Positions 17,780 through 25,339 of a DNA stretch of 64,000 nucleotides are shown in pieces. The translations under genes were made by a program, and so were the position numbers. The notes beneath the pieces were generated by a model. It was not told where the DNA came from and did no database searches. It saw only the letters and a list, made by a program, of their open reading frames with translations. This stretch comes from CADCVW01 sp964251385 (lineage in GTDB: Bacteria; Pseudomonadota; Alphaproteobacteria; Sphingomonadales; Sphingomonadaceae). Each line of letters starts with the position of its first letter. Position 1 is the stretch's first letter. The stretch is from the NCBI GenBank assembly GCA_964251385.1, contig CAXUJK010000001.1:1116001-1180000 (forward strand), in the 5' to 3' direction.

Positions 17780-18823
17780 ATGTCCCTCACCGAAGCCCGC
17801 AAGCAGTACAAGCCGTTCGAATACCCCTGGGCGTTCGACTTCTGGAAGCGCCAGCAGCAGATCCACTGGATGCCCGAGGAAGTGCCGCTCGGCGAGGACT
17901 GCCGCGACTGGGCGCAGAAACTGACCGAGCACGAGCGCAACCTGCTCACGCAGATCTTTCGCTTCTTCACCCAGGCCGACGTCGAGGTGCAGGACTGCTA
18001 CCACGAAAAATACGGCCGCGTGTTCAAGCCGACCGAGATCAAGATGATGCTCGCCGCGTTCTCCAACATGGAAACGGTGCACATCGCCGCCTACTCGCAC
18101 CTGCTCGACACGATCGGCATGCCCGAGAGTGAATACGGCATGTTCCTCCAGTACAAGGAGATGAAGGACAAGCACGATTACATGGGCGAGTTCGGCGTCG
18201 ACACCGACGAGGACATCGCCAAGACGCTCGCCATGTTCGGCGGGTTTACGGAAGGCCTGCAGCTCTTCGCGTCCTTCGCCATGCTCATGAACTTCCCACG
18301 CTTCAACAAGATGAAGGGCATGGGCCAGATCGTCGCCTGGTCCGTCCGCGACGAAACGCTCCACTGCGAAGGCATCATCAAGCTGTTCCACGCCTTCTGC
18401 GCCGAACGGGGCTGCCTCACCCCTGACGTCCGCGACAGCATCCTGGACAGCTGCCAGAAGACCGTCCGGCTCGAGGACGCGTTCATCGACCTGGCGTTCG
18501 AGGCGGGCCCCGTCACCGGCATGACCGCCAAGGAGATCAAGAAGTACATCCGCTACATCGCCGACTGGCGGCTGGGCCAGCTCGGCTTCAAGCCGATGTA
18601 CATGATCGAGGAACACCCTCTGCCGTGGCTCGCGCCTTTGCTCAACGGGGTGGAGCACGCCAACTTCTTCGAAACCCGCGCGACGGAGTATTCGAAGGCG
18701 GCAACGCGGGGCAACTGGAACGAGGTGTGGGACAGCTTCGATAGCCGCAAGCGCGCGAACGCGGTGTTACCGGCGAACGAGGAAGATGGCGGCAGCGACA
18801 TGTTCGGCGTAGCGGCCGAGTAG
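17780..18823 (+). CDS. nrdB: Ribonucleoside-diphosphate reductase beta subunit
   Basis: Radical-generating small subunit of class I RNR. The 347-residue protein has the ferritin-like diiron ligands in order (ADVEVQDCYH, ETVHIAAYSHLLD, GFTEGLQLF, SVRDETLHCEG), with the putative radical tyrosine in AAYSHLLDTIG. The C-terminal acidic tail (EEDGGSDMFGVAAE) is suited to docking on NrdA. No ATP-cone is fused to this subunit. It is expressed with nrdA and the intervening membrane-protein gene, and is followed by a strong hairpin at 18828. Confidence 0.96.
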   Translation: MSLTEARKQYKPFEYPWAFDFWKRQQQIHWMPEEVPLGEDCRDWAQKLTEHERNLLTQIFRFFTQADVEVQDCYHEKYGRVFKPTEIKMMLAAFSNMETVHIAAYSHLLDTIGMPESEYGMFLQYKEMKDKHDYMGEFGVDTDEDIAKTLAMFGGFTEGLQLFASFAMLMNFPRFNKMKGMGQIVAWSVRDETLHCEGIIKLFHAFCAERGCLTPDVRDSILDSCQKTVRLEDAFIDLAFEAGPVTGMTAKEIKKYIRYIADWRLGQLGFKPMYMIEEHPLPWLAPLLNGVEHANFFETRATEYSKAATRGNWNEVWDSFDSRKRANAVLPANEEDGGSDMFGVAAE

Positions 18824-18827
18824 AAAA

Positions 18828-18851
18828 CCCTCTCCCCTGCTGGGGAGAGGG
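18828..18851 (+). terminator. Hairpin after nrdB
   Basis: CCCTCTCCCC-TGCT-GGGGAGAGGG is a perfect 10-base-pair stem five bases after the nrdB stop. There is no T-run, so it is a hairpin terminator or a short sphingomonad repeat. It marks the boundary between the nrd operon and the accessory region that follows. Confidence 0.6.
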
Positions 18852-18893
18852 AGGAACTGCGCAGCGGGCGAGGGAGAGGGGGGTTAAACGCGC

Positions 18894-19175
18894 GTGCCGA
18901 TCGAGTTCGACCGCGCTAAAGACGAGGAAAACCGCCGCCTGCTGCGCCCGCCTTTCGCCGCCGCCGAACGGGTGTTCAAAGGCCCGTTCATCGAAAAGGC
19001 CGATACGCGCACGGATTATGGCGAACCGCGCTTCATCGCGGTCGGACCGATCGCCGCTTTAGACAATCGCTTGTTCGTGGTGGTATATACGTGGCGCGGC
19101 GCGAACCGCCGCATAATCAGCTTCAGGAAAGCCAATGACCGCGAAGCCCGAAGATACCGTGACGGTTACGCCTGA
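18894..19175 (+). CDS. brnT: BrnT family toxin
   Basis: Type II toxin with a RelE-like fold that cleaves RNA. The 93-residue product has the BrnT pattern: IEFDRAKDEENRR, ERVFKGPFIEKADTRTDYGEPRFIAVGPI (landmarks FDRAKDEEN and YGEPRF), LFVVVYTWRGANRRIISFRKANDREARRY. The terminal RIISxRKA...E...Y motif is diagnostic. The GTG start follows a GGGGGG-rich tract. It overlaps the antitoxin gene by 41 bases. It starts the accessory stretch downstream of nrdB. Confidence 0.9.
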   Translation: MPIEFDRAKDEENRRLLRPPFAAAERVFKGPFIEKADTRTDYGEPRFIAVGPIAALDNRLFVVVYTWRGANRRIISFRKANDREARRYRDGYA

Positions 19176-19596
19176 GATGGTTGAGGCGGCAATCGCGGAG
19201 ATGAACACCCCCGAAGCGCTCGCCCGCTTTGATGCGATGACGGACGAGGACATCGCCGTCCAGATCGCTAGCAACCCCGATGCCGCGCCCGAACTCGACA
19301 ACGCCTGGTTCGAACACGCCCGGCTAGTCATCCCGCTCAAGAGCAAGGCCGCGATGACCGCCACCGCTGTACGCTTTGACGACGCGCAGATGTGGGTCGA
19401 ACTGGAAGACGGCCGCACCCTAGGCATCCCACTCGCTTGGTTCCCCCGCCTCCTCCACGGTTCCCCCGCCGCGCGCGCGCAGGTCAGCATTAGCCCGAGT
19501 GGGCTGCATTGGGAGGAACTGGACGAAGACATTTCGATCGCTGGCCTTATCGCCGGACGAGGCGACATGACGAAGCCGCGGAAGCAGGCGGCGTGA
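19135..19596 (+). CDS. Hybrid antitoxin: BrnA-like N-terminus plus DUF2442
   Basis: A 153-residue protein with two recognisable parts. Residues about 30-70 (ARFDAMTDEDIAVQIASNPD, AWFEHARLVIP) match the N-terminal half of BrnA antitoxins. The usual BrnA ribbon-helix-helix is missing; instead residues about 72-135 carry a DUF2442 domain (TATAVRFDDAQMWVELEDGR, LGIPLAWFPRLLHGSP, ISPSGLHWEELDEDISIAG). DUF2442 proteins are themselves found as antitoxin-like partners and bind DNA. It therefore looks like a domain-swapped antitoxin for the overlapping BrnT. Both halves are visible; their joint action is inference. Confidence 0.8.
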   Translation: MTAKPEDTVTVTPEMVEAAIAEMNTPEALARFDAMTDEDIAVQIASNPDAAPELDNAWFEHARLVIPLKSKAAMTATAVRFDDAQMWVELEDGRTLGIPLAWFPRLLHGSPAARAQVSISPSGLHWEELDEDISIAGLIAGRGDMTKPRKQAA

Positions 19597-19675
19597 GAGA
19601 TGCCACGTACTAAGAAGTCGACATCTACCCGATCTACCTTGATCGTGCGTCACTTGAATCAGGCGAGACAAGATA

Positions 19676-21055
19676 ATGCAATTTGATGTAGAGCAGAAGA
19701 CCGTTGGAGATTTGGTAGAACTCTACCGGGCGGGGATATTAAAGGCAAACCCGGAGTACCAAAGAGGAGTTGTCTGGAGCGAAACGCAGAAGCGCAAACT
19801 CGTTGATTCCTTGATGCGGGGATATCCGCTCCCCTTGATCTACCTTCATTATACCAGCAAAATAGTAGCCGGTATGCGAAACGAAGGCTATGAGGTCATC
19901 GACGGGCAACAGCGAATTAGATCTCTATACGAGTTTGCGGAAGGAAACTTCAAGCTCCTCGACCCCAACAAGGATGCTCAAAAAGCTAAGTTTCCGGCGT
20001 TTATACGTGATCAGCCGTGTCCGTGGGCGGGTCACGATGTTCATACCTTGCCCGAAGATTTGAAAGAAAAGTTTCTCGCCACGCCTTTGGCCGTAGCTCG
20101 TATTGGCACGGAGCAGGCGAACGAAGTTCGCGACCTGTTCGTCAGACTTCAGAGCGGGCTGCCCCTCAACCATCAGGAGACTAGGGATGCATGGCCTGGT
20201 GAGTTCACGGAGTTCGTGTTGCGGCTTGGCGGCAAACCTGAACTTCCTCGTTACCCAGGACATGAATTCTTCCCTAAGGTCATGAGGATGAAGCCGGCTA
20301 CTGATCGAGGGAAGACTAGGCAGCTCGTTGCTCAAATCATGATGCTCTGCATGAAACGGCGCCAGACTGGTGACTTGGTAGACATCGGCGCAGGCCCTTT
20401 AAACGATTTTTATTACGAGAGTCTTGGCTTCGAGGCCGAGGGTGCAGAAGCAAAGCGCTTTGTCGCCATTCTCGATAAACTGTCGTACCTCTTTCAGGGA
20501 CGCCAAGGACCTAAGCTACACGGACACGACGCGATCCACTTGATCCTATTAGCAGATAGCTTGTGGGACGATTATGCCCCATCTTGGATGGACAAGTTGC
20601 CAGCAGCATTCGAGAAGTTCCAGGAGAGGCTTACTGAGGCTAAGGGCGTCCGAAACGAGGAGCCAGGTCCCTACTGGACTCAATACGGTGTCTGGACCCG
20701 AGTGAATTCGGATACGGCGACCGTAATACGCTTACGTCACAGATTTTACGTTGAGGAGATGCGAAGCTACCTATTACCTTTGAAGCTCAAAGATCCTCAA
20801 CGACTGTATGGCGAACTTGATCGAACTATTTTGTACTACAGGCAAGGAGGGCTTTGCCCGGTATGCGATGGCTCGATGCCATGGAACGATACCGAGGTAC
20901 ATCACGTCGAGGAGCATTCTAAAGGCGGCCCCACCTCTTTGGAAAATGGTGCGGTAGTCCACAAGACCTGTCATCCCAAAGGGTCTGCCGCTACAATTGC
21001 GTTTGCTGAAAATTTCCGGAAGAAGCAGAACTCTCTGATTGAACTGCTAGGTTAG
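19676..21055 (+). CDS. DUF262 protein with C-terminal HNH nuclease domain
   Basis: A 459-residue protein. The N-terminal DUF262 (ParB/GmrSD-like) domain has NPEYQRGVVWSETQKRKLVDS and the signature DGQQR at residues 76-80. An all-helical middle follows, and residues about 391-445 form a zinc-supported HNH nuclease: CPVC at 394-397, HH at 409-410, N424, H429 and C432. DUF262-HNH proteins include modification-dependent or antiphage nucleases such as GmrSD, but no partner gene is present. Base composition is markedly AT-richer and codon use looser than neighbours, indicating recent transfer. The ATG has only a weak ribosome site. Confidence 0.88.
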   Translation: MQFDVEQKTVGDLVELYRAGILKANPEYQRGVVWSETQKRKLVDSLMRGYPLPLIYLHYTSKIVAGMRNEGYEVIDGQQRIRSLYEFAEGNFKLLDPNKDAQKAKFPAFIRDQPCPWAGHDVHTLPEDLKEKFLATPLAVARIGTEQANEVRDLFVRLQSGLPLNHQETRDAWPGEFTEFVLRLGGKPELPRYPGHEFFPKVMRMKPATDRGKTRQLVAQIMMLCMKRRQTGDLVDIGAGPLNDFYYESLGFEAEGAEAKRFVAILDKLSYLFQGRQGPKLHGHDAIHLILLADSLWDDYAPSWMDKLPAAFEKFQERLTEAKGVRNEEPGPYWTQYGVWTRVNSDTATVIRLRHRFYVEEMRSYLLPLKLKDPQRLYGELDRTILYYRQGGLCPVCDGSMPWNDTEVHHVEEHSKGGPTSLENGAVVHKTCHPKGSAATIAFAENFRKKQNSLIELLG

Positions 21056-21099
21056 AGAACATGCTAAGACTATCTTACTTCCGGTTCAGCCCCATGTCC

Positions 21100-21371
21100 C
21101 GGCTCTGCAGCTTCTCCTTTCAACGGCTCTCCATCGCGCAGAGCTCCTCCGCGCTCGCCAGCGACCCTGCGACTTCGAGGATGTTGACCCGGTAATCGGC
21201 GGGATCGCGCGAACGGAAGGCGATCGCGTCGCCGTCGCGGGCGGCGTGTCCGAGCCATCTCGTTTGACATCCGCCTTCACCACAGGTCGAGCCGACACCG
21301 TGTTCGGGCGTGCGCGGGCACGTAAGCAAGGAGCGCCTCGCGCGTTGCGCTCGCTGCCGTAAGCAGAACAA
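21100..21371 (-). pseudogene. Possible decayed gene fragment
   Basis: The 435-base gap between the DUF262 gene and the glycine-zipper gene holds no intact gene. On the minus strand one frame reads TRWLGHAARDGDAIAFRSRD...YRVNILEVAG...EELCAMESR and then an in-frame TGA, after which the same frame continues KEKLQSRDMGLNRK to a second stop. The stretch looks protein-like but has no good start and is internally stopped. I cannot name the parent family; it is most simply a remnant. Confidence 0.3.
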
Positions 21372-21490
21372 GGTCTAGCTGCCCATGTCCCCGCCGTGAA
21401 CCCGCTGTAGTTTTCCGTTCACGCAACCCGGGCGTCCGCGCGTCGTTCTGTTCCCGATGCCCGCGTACTGGGCTCGTCAAGGAGTTTGTC

Positions 21491-22012
21491 ATGAAAACCA
21501 TGATCCTCGCCGCGTCGATGACGGCGGTCGCGATCCCCGCCGTTCCCGCCGCCGCGCAGACGCAGCGTCAGGCCGTGCAGGAAATCCGCGCCGAATGCCG
21601 CGCCGATCGCCAGCGCGCGATGTCGCAACGTGAGCGCCAGCGCATCCAGCGCCAGTGCCAGCGCGCCGTCAAGCAGACCAAGCGCGACTACCGCCAGTAT
21701 CGCAATTACGACTACAACCGCTACGAGCCGGGCCAGAACGCCTACTACGCCGACAACTACTACCGCAGCGGCAGCAACTACCAGGACCGCCGCCTGGGTG
21801 CCAACGACCGCATCTATCGCGGCCGCAACAACCAGTATTACTGCCGCCGTCCGGACGGCACGACGGGCCTGATCATCGGCGGTATCGGTGGCGGCGTGCT
21901 CGGCAACATCATCGCGCCGGGCGGCAGCAACACGCTGGGCACGATCCTGGGTGCCGTCGCCGGTGGTGTCGCCGGCCGCGCCATCGATCGCAACAACATA
22001 CGCTGCGACTAA
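21491..22012 (+). CDS. Exported glycine-zipper 2TM-domain protein
   Basis: A 173-residue envelope protein. It has a cleavable signal (MKTMILAASMTAVAIPAVPAAA), a basic Gln/Arg-rich helical segment (QEIRAECRADRQRAMSQ), a tyrosine/asparagine-rich low-complexity region (about 75-118), YYCRRPDGTTG, and a C-terminal glycine zipper (IIGGIGGGVLGNIIAPGG, ILGAVAGGVAGRAIDR). Such zippers insert in the outer or inner membrane; stress roles are known for relatives but not shown here. AAGGAG lies seven bases before the ATG, and a classical terminator follows the stop. Confidence 0.85.
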   Translation: MKTMILAASMTAVAIPAVPAAAQTQRQAVQEIRAECRADRQRAMSQRERQRIQRQCQRAVKQTKRDYRQYRNYDYNRYEPGQNAYYADNYYRSGSNYQDRRLGANDRIYRGRNNQYYCRRPDGTTGLIIGGIGGGVLGNIIAPGGSNTLGTILGAVAGGVAGRAIDRNNIRCD

Positions 22013-22037
22013 GCTTCCAGCTCGATTGGAGATCTGG

Positions 22038-22066
22038 GGTCGGTGGCGAAAGCTGCCGGCCCTTTT
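22038..22066 (+). terminator. Rho-independent terminator
   Basis: GGTCGGTGGC-GAAA-GCTGCCGGCC folds into a ten-pair stem (three wobble pairs) closed by a GAAA tetraloop and followed directly by TTTTT. It lies 25 bases after the stop of the glycine-zipper gene and is the clearest intrinsic terminator in the window. Confidence 0.85.
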
Positions 22067-22167
22067 TCATAATTCGGGTGACGCCCTATGGTCGATTAGC
22101 TTCGGCTCCGCCTTCAAGGCTCCGAGCGACGGCCAAGCGTGCGCTGACACCCCTCCCCCACAGGATC

Positions 22168-22390
22168 GTGTTCGCCACCGATGCGCTGTTCCACCTGGTC
22201 TGGCGCGTCGACGCCGCGCGGCCGACCGATCCCGCGGCGATGCGCGACTACGCGATGCGGCAGCCGCCAGCGGCGCTCGCCGCGATCGTCGTCGGCTGGA
22301 CATTGGCTGTGTTCGCCGGTGCCGCCTTCGCCATCCGATCCCGGCTCCCCGCGTCACCTTGCCGCTGCGCCGAACAGAGTCCGTGCCGGA
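22168..22390 (+). pseudogene. Truncated membrane-protein gene remnant
   Basis: From a GTG at 22168 the frame reads FATDALFHLVWRVDAARP, TDPAAMRDYAMRQPPAALAA, IVVGWTLAVFAGAAFAIRSR. This resembles the first half of small inner-membrane proteins with a (Pro)-DPAAM motif between two TM helices. After about 60 residues the frame enters the antisense of the SNase gene and loses protein character, so the 3' half is missing. The preceding bases hold the terminator but no ribosome site. Likely a remnant; identification is tentative. Confidence 0.35.
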
Positions 22391-22897
22391 TCAGCACCAC
22401 GACCGGCGCCCGCCGCCGTACGGCCGCGCCAGGCCTTCGGCGACCAGCGTATCGCCCAGGCTCGCCCCGCCCCGCATCACGACGCGCAGCTTGCGCCCGT
22501 ACCGATCCTCGTCCCGGTCGATCGTCGCGAGAGTGAACGGCCCGTCGCCGAGCAGCGCGCGCAGTCGCGTCGTCGCCGCCTCGCCGAGCCGCGCTTCGTC
22601 CGCGCAGCGCGGCGGGTGCGTTTCGGGCGTGTCGATGTCGGCGATGCGGACCTTGACCCCTTCGGTGTAGAAGGTGTCGCCGTCCACGACGCAGTTCCAC
22701 CCGCCGCCCGTGTGGCACAGGTCGAACGTCGCATCGCCCGCTTCCACCGGCACCCCGTCCGTTTTCCAGATCTCCGCGGGCAAGCGCGGGAGCGACCCCG
22801 TCCAGATCAGACCCAGGAACAGCCCGAGCAGCACGACGAAGCGGAGTTCGGCGGACGTGGTCCGGGAGCGTTTTCGGTAGGACTTGCGGGTGGCCAT
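22391..22897 (-). CDS. Thermonuclease (SNase-like) family protein
   Basis: A 168-residue nuclease with an N-terminal basic stretch and one TM anchor or uncleaved signal (FVVLLGLFLGLIWTGSL). The staphylococcal-nuclease-fold motifs are present: VVDGDTFYTEGVKVRIADID (calcium site D and first arginine), DTPETHPPRCADEARLGEAA, and DRYGRKLRVV (second arginine), then GDTLVAEGLARPY. All catalytic elements appear intact, so a periplasm-facing or secreted Ca-dependent nuclease is inferred. No partner genes adjoin it. Confidence 0.88.
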   Translation of the reverse strand: MATRKSYRKRSRTTSAELRFVVLLGLFLGLIWTGSLPRLPAEIWKTDGVPVEAGDATFDLCHTGGGWNCVVDGDTFYTEGVKVRIADIDTPETHPPRCADEARLGEAATTRLRALLGDGPFTLATIDRDEDRYGRKLRVVMRGGASLGDTLVAEGLARPYGGGRRSWC

Positions 22898-23014
22898 GGC
22901 GCGCCGACGATGCGGCCGCCATGGTTGAGAACATCTTACGCAAAACGGTTAACGGTATCGCGTGAAGAAAGCCGATAAAGCTGTCGAAGGGGATTGTCCC
23001 TTTCTCCTCCGCGT

Positions 23015-24124
23015 CTAACCGATCACGCCCGACGCCAGCAGAAGCAGCGTGAACAGAAAGGCCGAGAGGACCGAGAAGAGAATCAGCAGCGCCGTCCGTA
23101 CGAGCGCGCTTCGCCGACGCAGGCCATAAGCATCGCGGAGTTGCCGATACATGTGGACGGGCGGGATGATGCCCATCGCCGCCGCCGTGACTCCGGGCGG
23201 TCCGCCCGCCGCCTTGACGAGGCTGAGCACCGCCAGGAGCAGCGTCATGAAGCACAGCGAGTAGGTCACGAACACCGCGTGGTCGTAAACGTGGAAACGG
23301 CGGTCGAACGGGAAGAGCAGCCACAGGAAGGGAACGGAAATCGGGATCAGCGCCCAACTGTACTTGTATGCGTTGTTCTGCAGCTTGTAGAGCAGCAGCG
23401 ACGGGTTGGCCTTGGCTTTTCGGTATGCGTCGGACAGCCATTCGGGCGCGTCGGGCAGATCGTCGGAAGCGCGGACGATGCCCGTCTCGGCGATCCCCCG
23501 CTCCTTCATCATGCGCATCATCGATGCCTCGTCGCGGGCATCCTTCAATCGCGCATCGAGCGGGATCGTCGACCGGCCCGCCGCCACCGCCGCCACGCGC
23601 TCGCGCTCCAACGCCGCGATGTCGGCGTCGGCCTTCTTGATCCCGGCGCCGAGCGACTGCTGCAGTTCGACGCCGGCCTCCTTGTCCATGACCGTCACGG
23701 GCCCGCCCGTCCAGCTAACGACCGCGAACATCGCGAACACGCTGAACAGGAACAGGGCGAGCGGCGACACGAAACGCGCCCGCTCGCCGGCGACGAAGCG
23801 CCGCGTCAGCGCGCCCGGTCGCCAGGCAAGCAGCGGAAGCGTCCGCCAGATCTTTCCCTCGAAGTGGAGCACGCCGTGCAGCAGATCGTGCCCGAAGGCG
23901 CTCAGCGTACGGTGGACGTGCCCCGCCTGCCCGCAGGCATGGCAATACTCGCCGGTCAGCACGGTGGCGCAATTGAGGCAGTTGGCCTCCTGAGCGCCGC
24001 GGCCATGCGCGGTCGTCCCATCGATCGCGCCCGCGACGATGCCGCCGGTCGCCGCGTCCATCACCGCTTCCGCTTCGCTCACCGACACCCCCCGCAGATC
24101 CCGTTCCGTCTCCCGCATAGCCAT
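23015..24124 (-). CDS. DUF3667 membrane protein with zinc ribbon
   Basis: DUF3667 protein of unknown function, 369 residues. The signature zinc ribbon CLNCATVLTGEYCHACGQ lies near residues 48-65. Then come the conserved segment HDLLHGVLHFEGKIWRTLPLL, the motif RFVSPLALFLFSVFAMFA as first TM helix, a long soluble charged loop (DKEAGVELQQ to RKAKANPSLL), and three further TM helices (WALIPISVPFLWLLFPFD; VTYSLCFMTLLLAVLSLV; ILFSVLSAFLFTLLLLAS). ATG 24124 was chosen; GTG 24142 and ATG 24118 are alternatives. It has no obvious operon partner. Confidence 0.88.
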   Translation of the reverse strand: MAMRETERDLRGVSVSEAEAVMDAATGGIVAGAIDGTTAHGRGAQEANCLNCATVLTGEYCHACGQAGHVHRTLSAFGHDLLHGVLHFEGKIWRTLPLLAWRPGALTRRFVAGERARFVSPLALFLFSVFAMFAVVSWTGGPVTVMDKEAGVELQQSLGAGIKKADADIAALERERVAAVAAGRSTIPLDARLKDARDEASMMRMMKERGIAETGIVRASDDLPDAPEWLSDAYRKAKANPSLLLYKLQNNAYKYSWALIPISVPFLWLLFPFDRRFHVYDHAVFVTYSLCFMTLLLAVLSLVKAAGGPPGVTAAAMGIIPPVHMYRQLRDAYGLRRRSALVRTALLILFSVLSAFLFTLLLLASGVIG

Positions 24125-24429
24125 TCCGCGGGTCGGGCGCACGCGCTTCGTACCGTCGATTGCGAACGTCGCCCGGGTGCGCTATGCATTTGGTGTCCGG
24201 GCGGCATGCGTCACGGACTGGCTCAGGCGGTTCGTCCGCGCGCCGGAGCTTGACGAGAAGGTGGACGCGTGGAGCCCGCCGGCGATCTTCATTTGCCCGC
24301 ATCTCGATCCGTCGCCCCTGGCCGCGTCGCGCGGCGGTTCGCATTCGGTGAGGTCGTCCCCCGCACGTCTGCTCGCCGCACCCGCTTCCTACACCCTCAC
24401 GCACCCACTCGCCGCCTAAAGGAGTTCGC
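24125..24429. other. Divergent gap with no supported gene
   Basis: The 305 bases between the DUF3667 gene and rsfS contain no convincing coding sequence. A plus-strand frame (VRYAFGVRAACVTDWLRRFV ... TLTHPLAA) ends at 24419 just before the rsfS ribosome site but overlaps DUF3667 antisense at its start and matches nothing I know. In many alphaproteobacteria nadD precedes rsfS; it is not here. Confidence 0.4.
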
Positions 24430-24909
24430 TTGCCCGCACCCTCGCCCCGCCCCGTCGACCGAACGGCCGCCGACGATCCGGTCGCCGCGCCCGAACATCC
24501 CGTCCAGCCGCCGCACGAGGCGATCGAGGCGCTGCACGCCGCTATCCTGAAGTCGCTCGACGACGATCAGGCGCTCGACCTCGTGACGATCCCGCTCGCC
24601 GGTAAGTCGGCGATCGCGGATCACATGGTGATCTGTTCGGGGCGTTCGACACGGCAGGTCGCGTCGATGGCGGGCAAGCTCGCCGAGCGCATCAAGGCGA
24701 TCAGCCGCAAGCCCGTGCGCATCGAAGGGTTGCAAACGGCGGACTGGGTGCTGATCGACGCGGACGACGTCATCGTCCACATCTTCCGGCCCGAAGTGCG
24801 TTCGTTCTACAATCTGGAGCGCATGTGGTCGTTCGGCGAGGCTCCCGCCGCCCCCCTGAGTTTAGGCGGGCCCTCCGCCGATCCGGCGTCGACGCCGTTC
24901 GAGGCCTGA
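24430..24909 (+). CDS. rsfS: Ribosomal silencing factor RsfS
   Basis: RsfS (RsfA/Iojap) binds ribosomal protein L14 and blocks subunit joining when nutrients are short. The 159-residue product shows the family core at about 37-135: ILKSLDDDQALDLVTIPLAGKSAIADHMVICSGRS (landmarks DLVTIPL and DHMVICSG), TRQVASMAGKLAERIK, GLQTADWVLIDADDVIVHIF and RPEVRSFYNLERMW. The start is TTG at 24430, supported by AAAGGAG seven bases upstream; the first 30 residues are a Pro/Ala-rich extension. It is followed by rlmH after ten bases, the usual order. Confidence 0.93.
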   Translation: MPAPSPRPVDRTAADDPVAAPEHPVQPPHEAIEALHAAILKSLDDDQALDLVTIPLAGKSAIADHMVICSGRSTRQVASMAGKLAERIKAISRKPVRIEGLQTADWVLIDADDVIVHIFRPEVRSFYNLERMWSFGEAPAAPLSLGGPSADPASTPFEA

Positions 24910-24919
24910 CACTCCGCGC

Positions 24920-25339
24920 ATGCGCCTGCACATCGTCGCCCGTGGAAAGATCGGGCGCGGACCCGAGGCGGAGATCGTCGATCGCTATCTGAAGCGCGTG
25001 CGCTGGCCAGTCCACGTCAGCGAACTCGGTGCGGCCGATCCGCTGCCCACCGCCGAACCCGGCACGCGCTCCATCGCGCTCGACGAACGCGGCGACGCGC
25101 TGACATCGATCCAATTCGCCGACCGGCTGAACGCCCTCCGCGATGCGGGCACGCGCGAGGCCCGCTTCCTGCTGGGCGCGGCCGACGGGCTCGGGGGCGA
25201 CACGCGCGCCGCCGCCGACCTGTCGATCAGCTTCGGCCGCGCGACGTGGCCGCATCTTCTCGCCCGCGCGATGCTCGCCGAACAATTGTGGCGCGCGACC
25301 AGCATCATCGCCGGCCACCCTTACCACCGCGAAGGCTGA
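24920..25339 (+). CDS. rlmH: 23S rRNA pseudouridine-1915 N3-methyltransferase RlmH
   Basis: SPOUT-class methyltransferase acting on pseudouridine 1915 in helix 69 of 23S rRNA. The 139-residue protein has the expected small trefoil-knot architecture: RLHIVARGKI, IVDRYLKRVRW, LDERGDALTSIQFA, the SAM-binding FLLGAADGLGG, and the C-terminal PHLLARAMLAEQLWRATSIIAGHPYHR. The Y-H-R end is typical of active RlmH. It is placed between rsfS and the envC-like gene, with a one-base stop/start overlap to the latter. Confidence 0.95.
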   Translation: MRLHIVARGKIGRGPEAEIVDRYLKRVRWPVHVSELGAADPLPTAEPGTRSIALDERGDALTSIQFADRLNALRDAGTREARFLLGAADGLGGDTRAAADLSISFGRATWPHLLARAMLAEQLWRATSIIAGHPYHREG

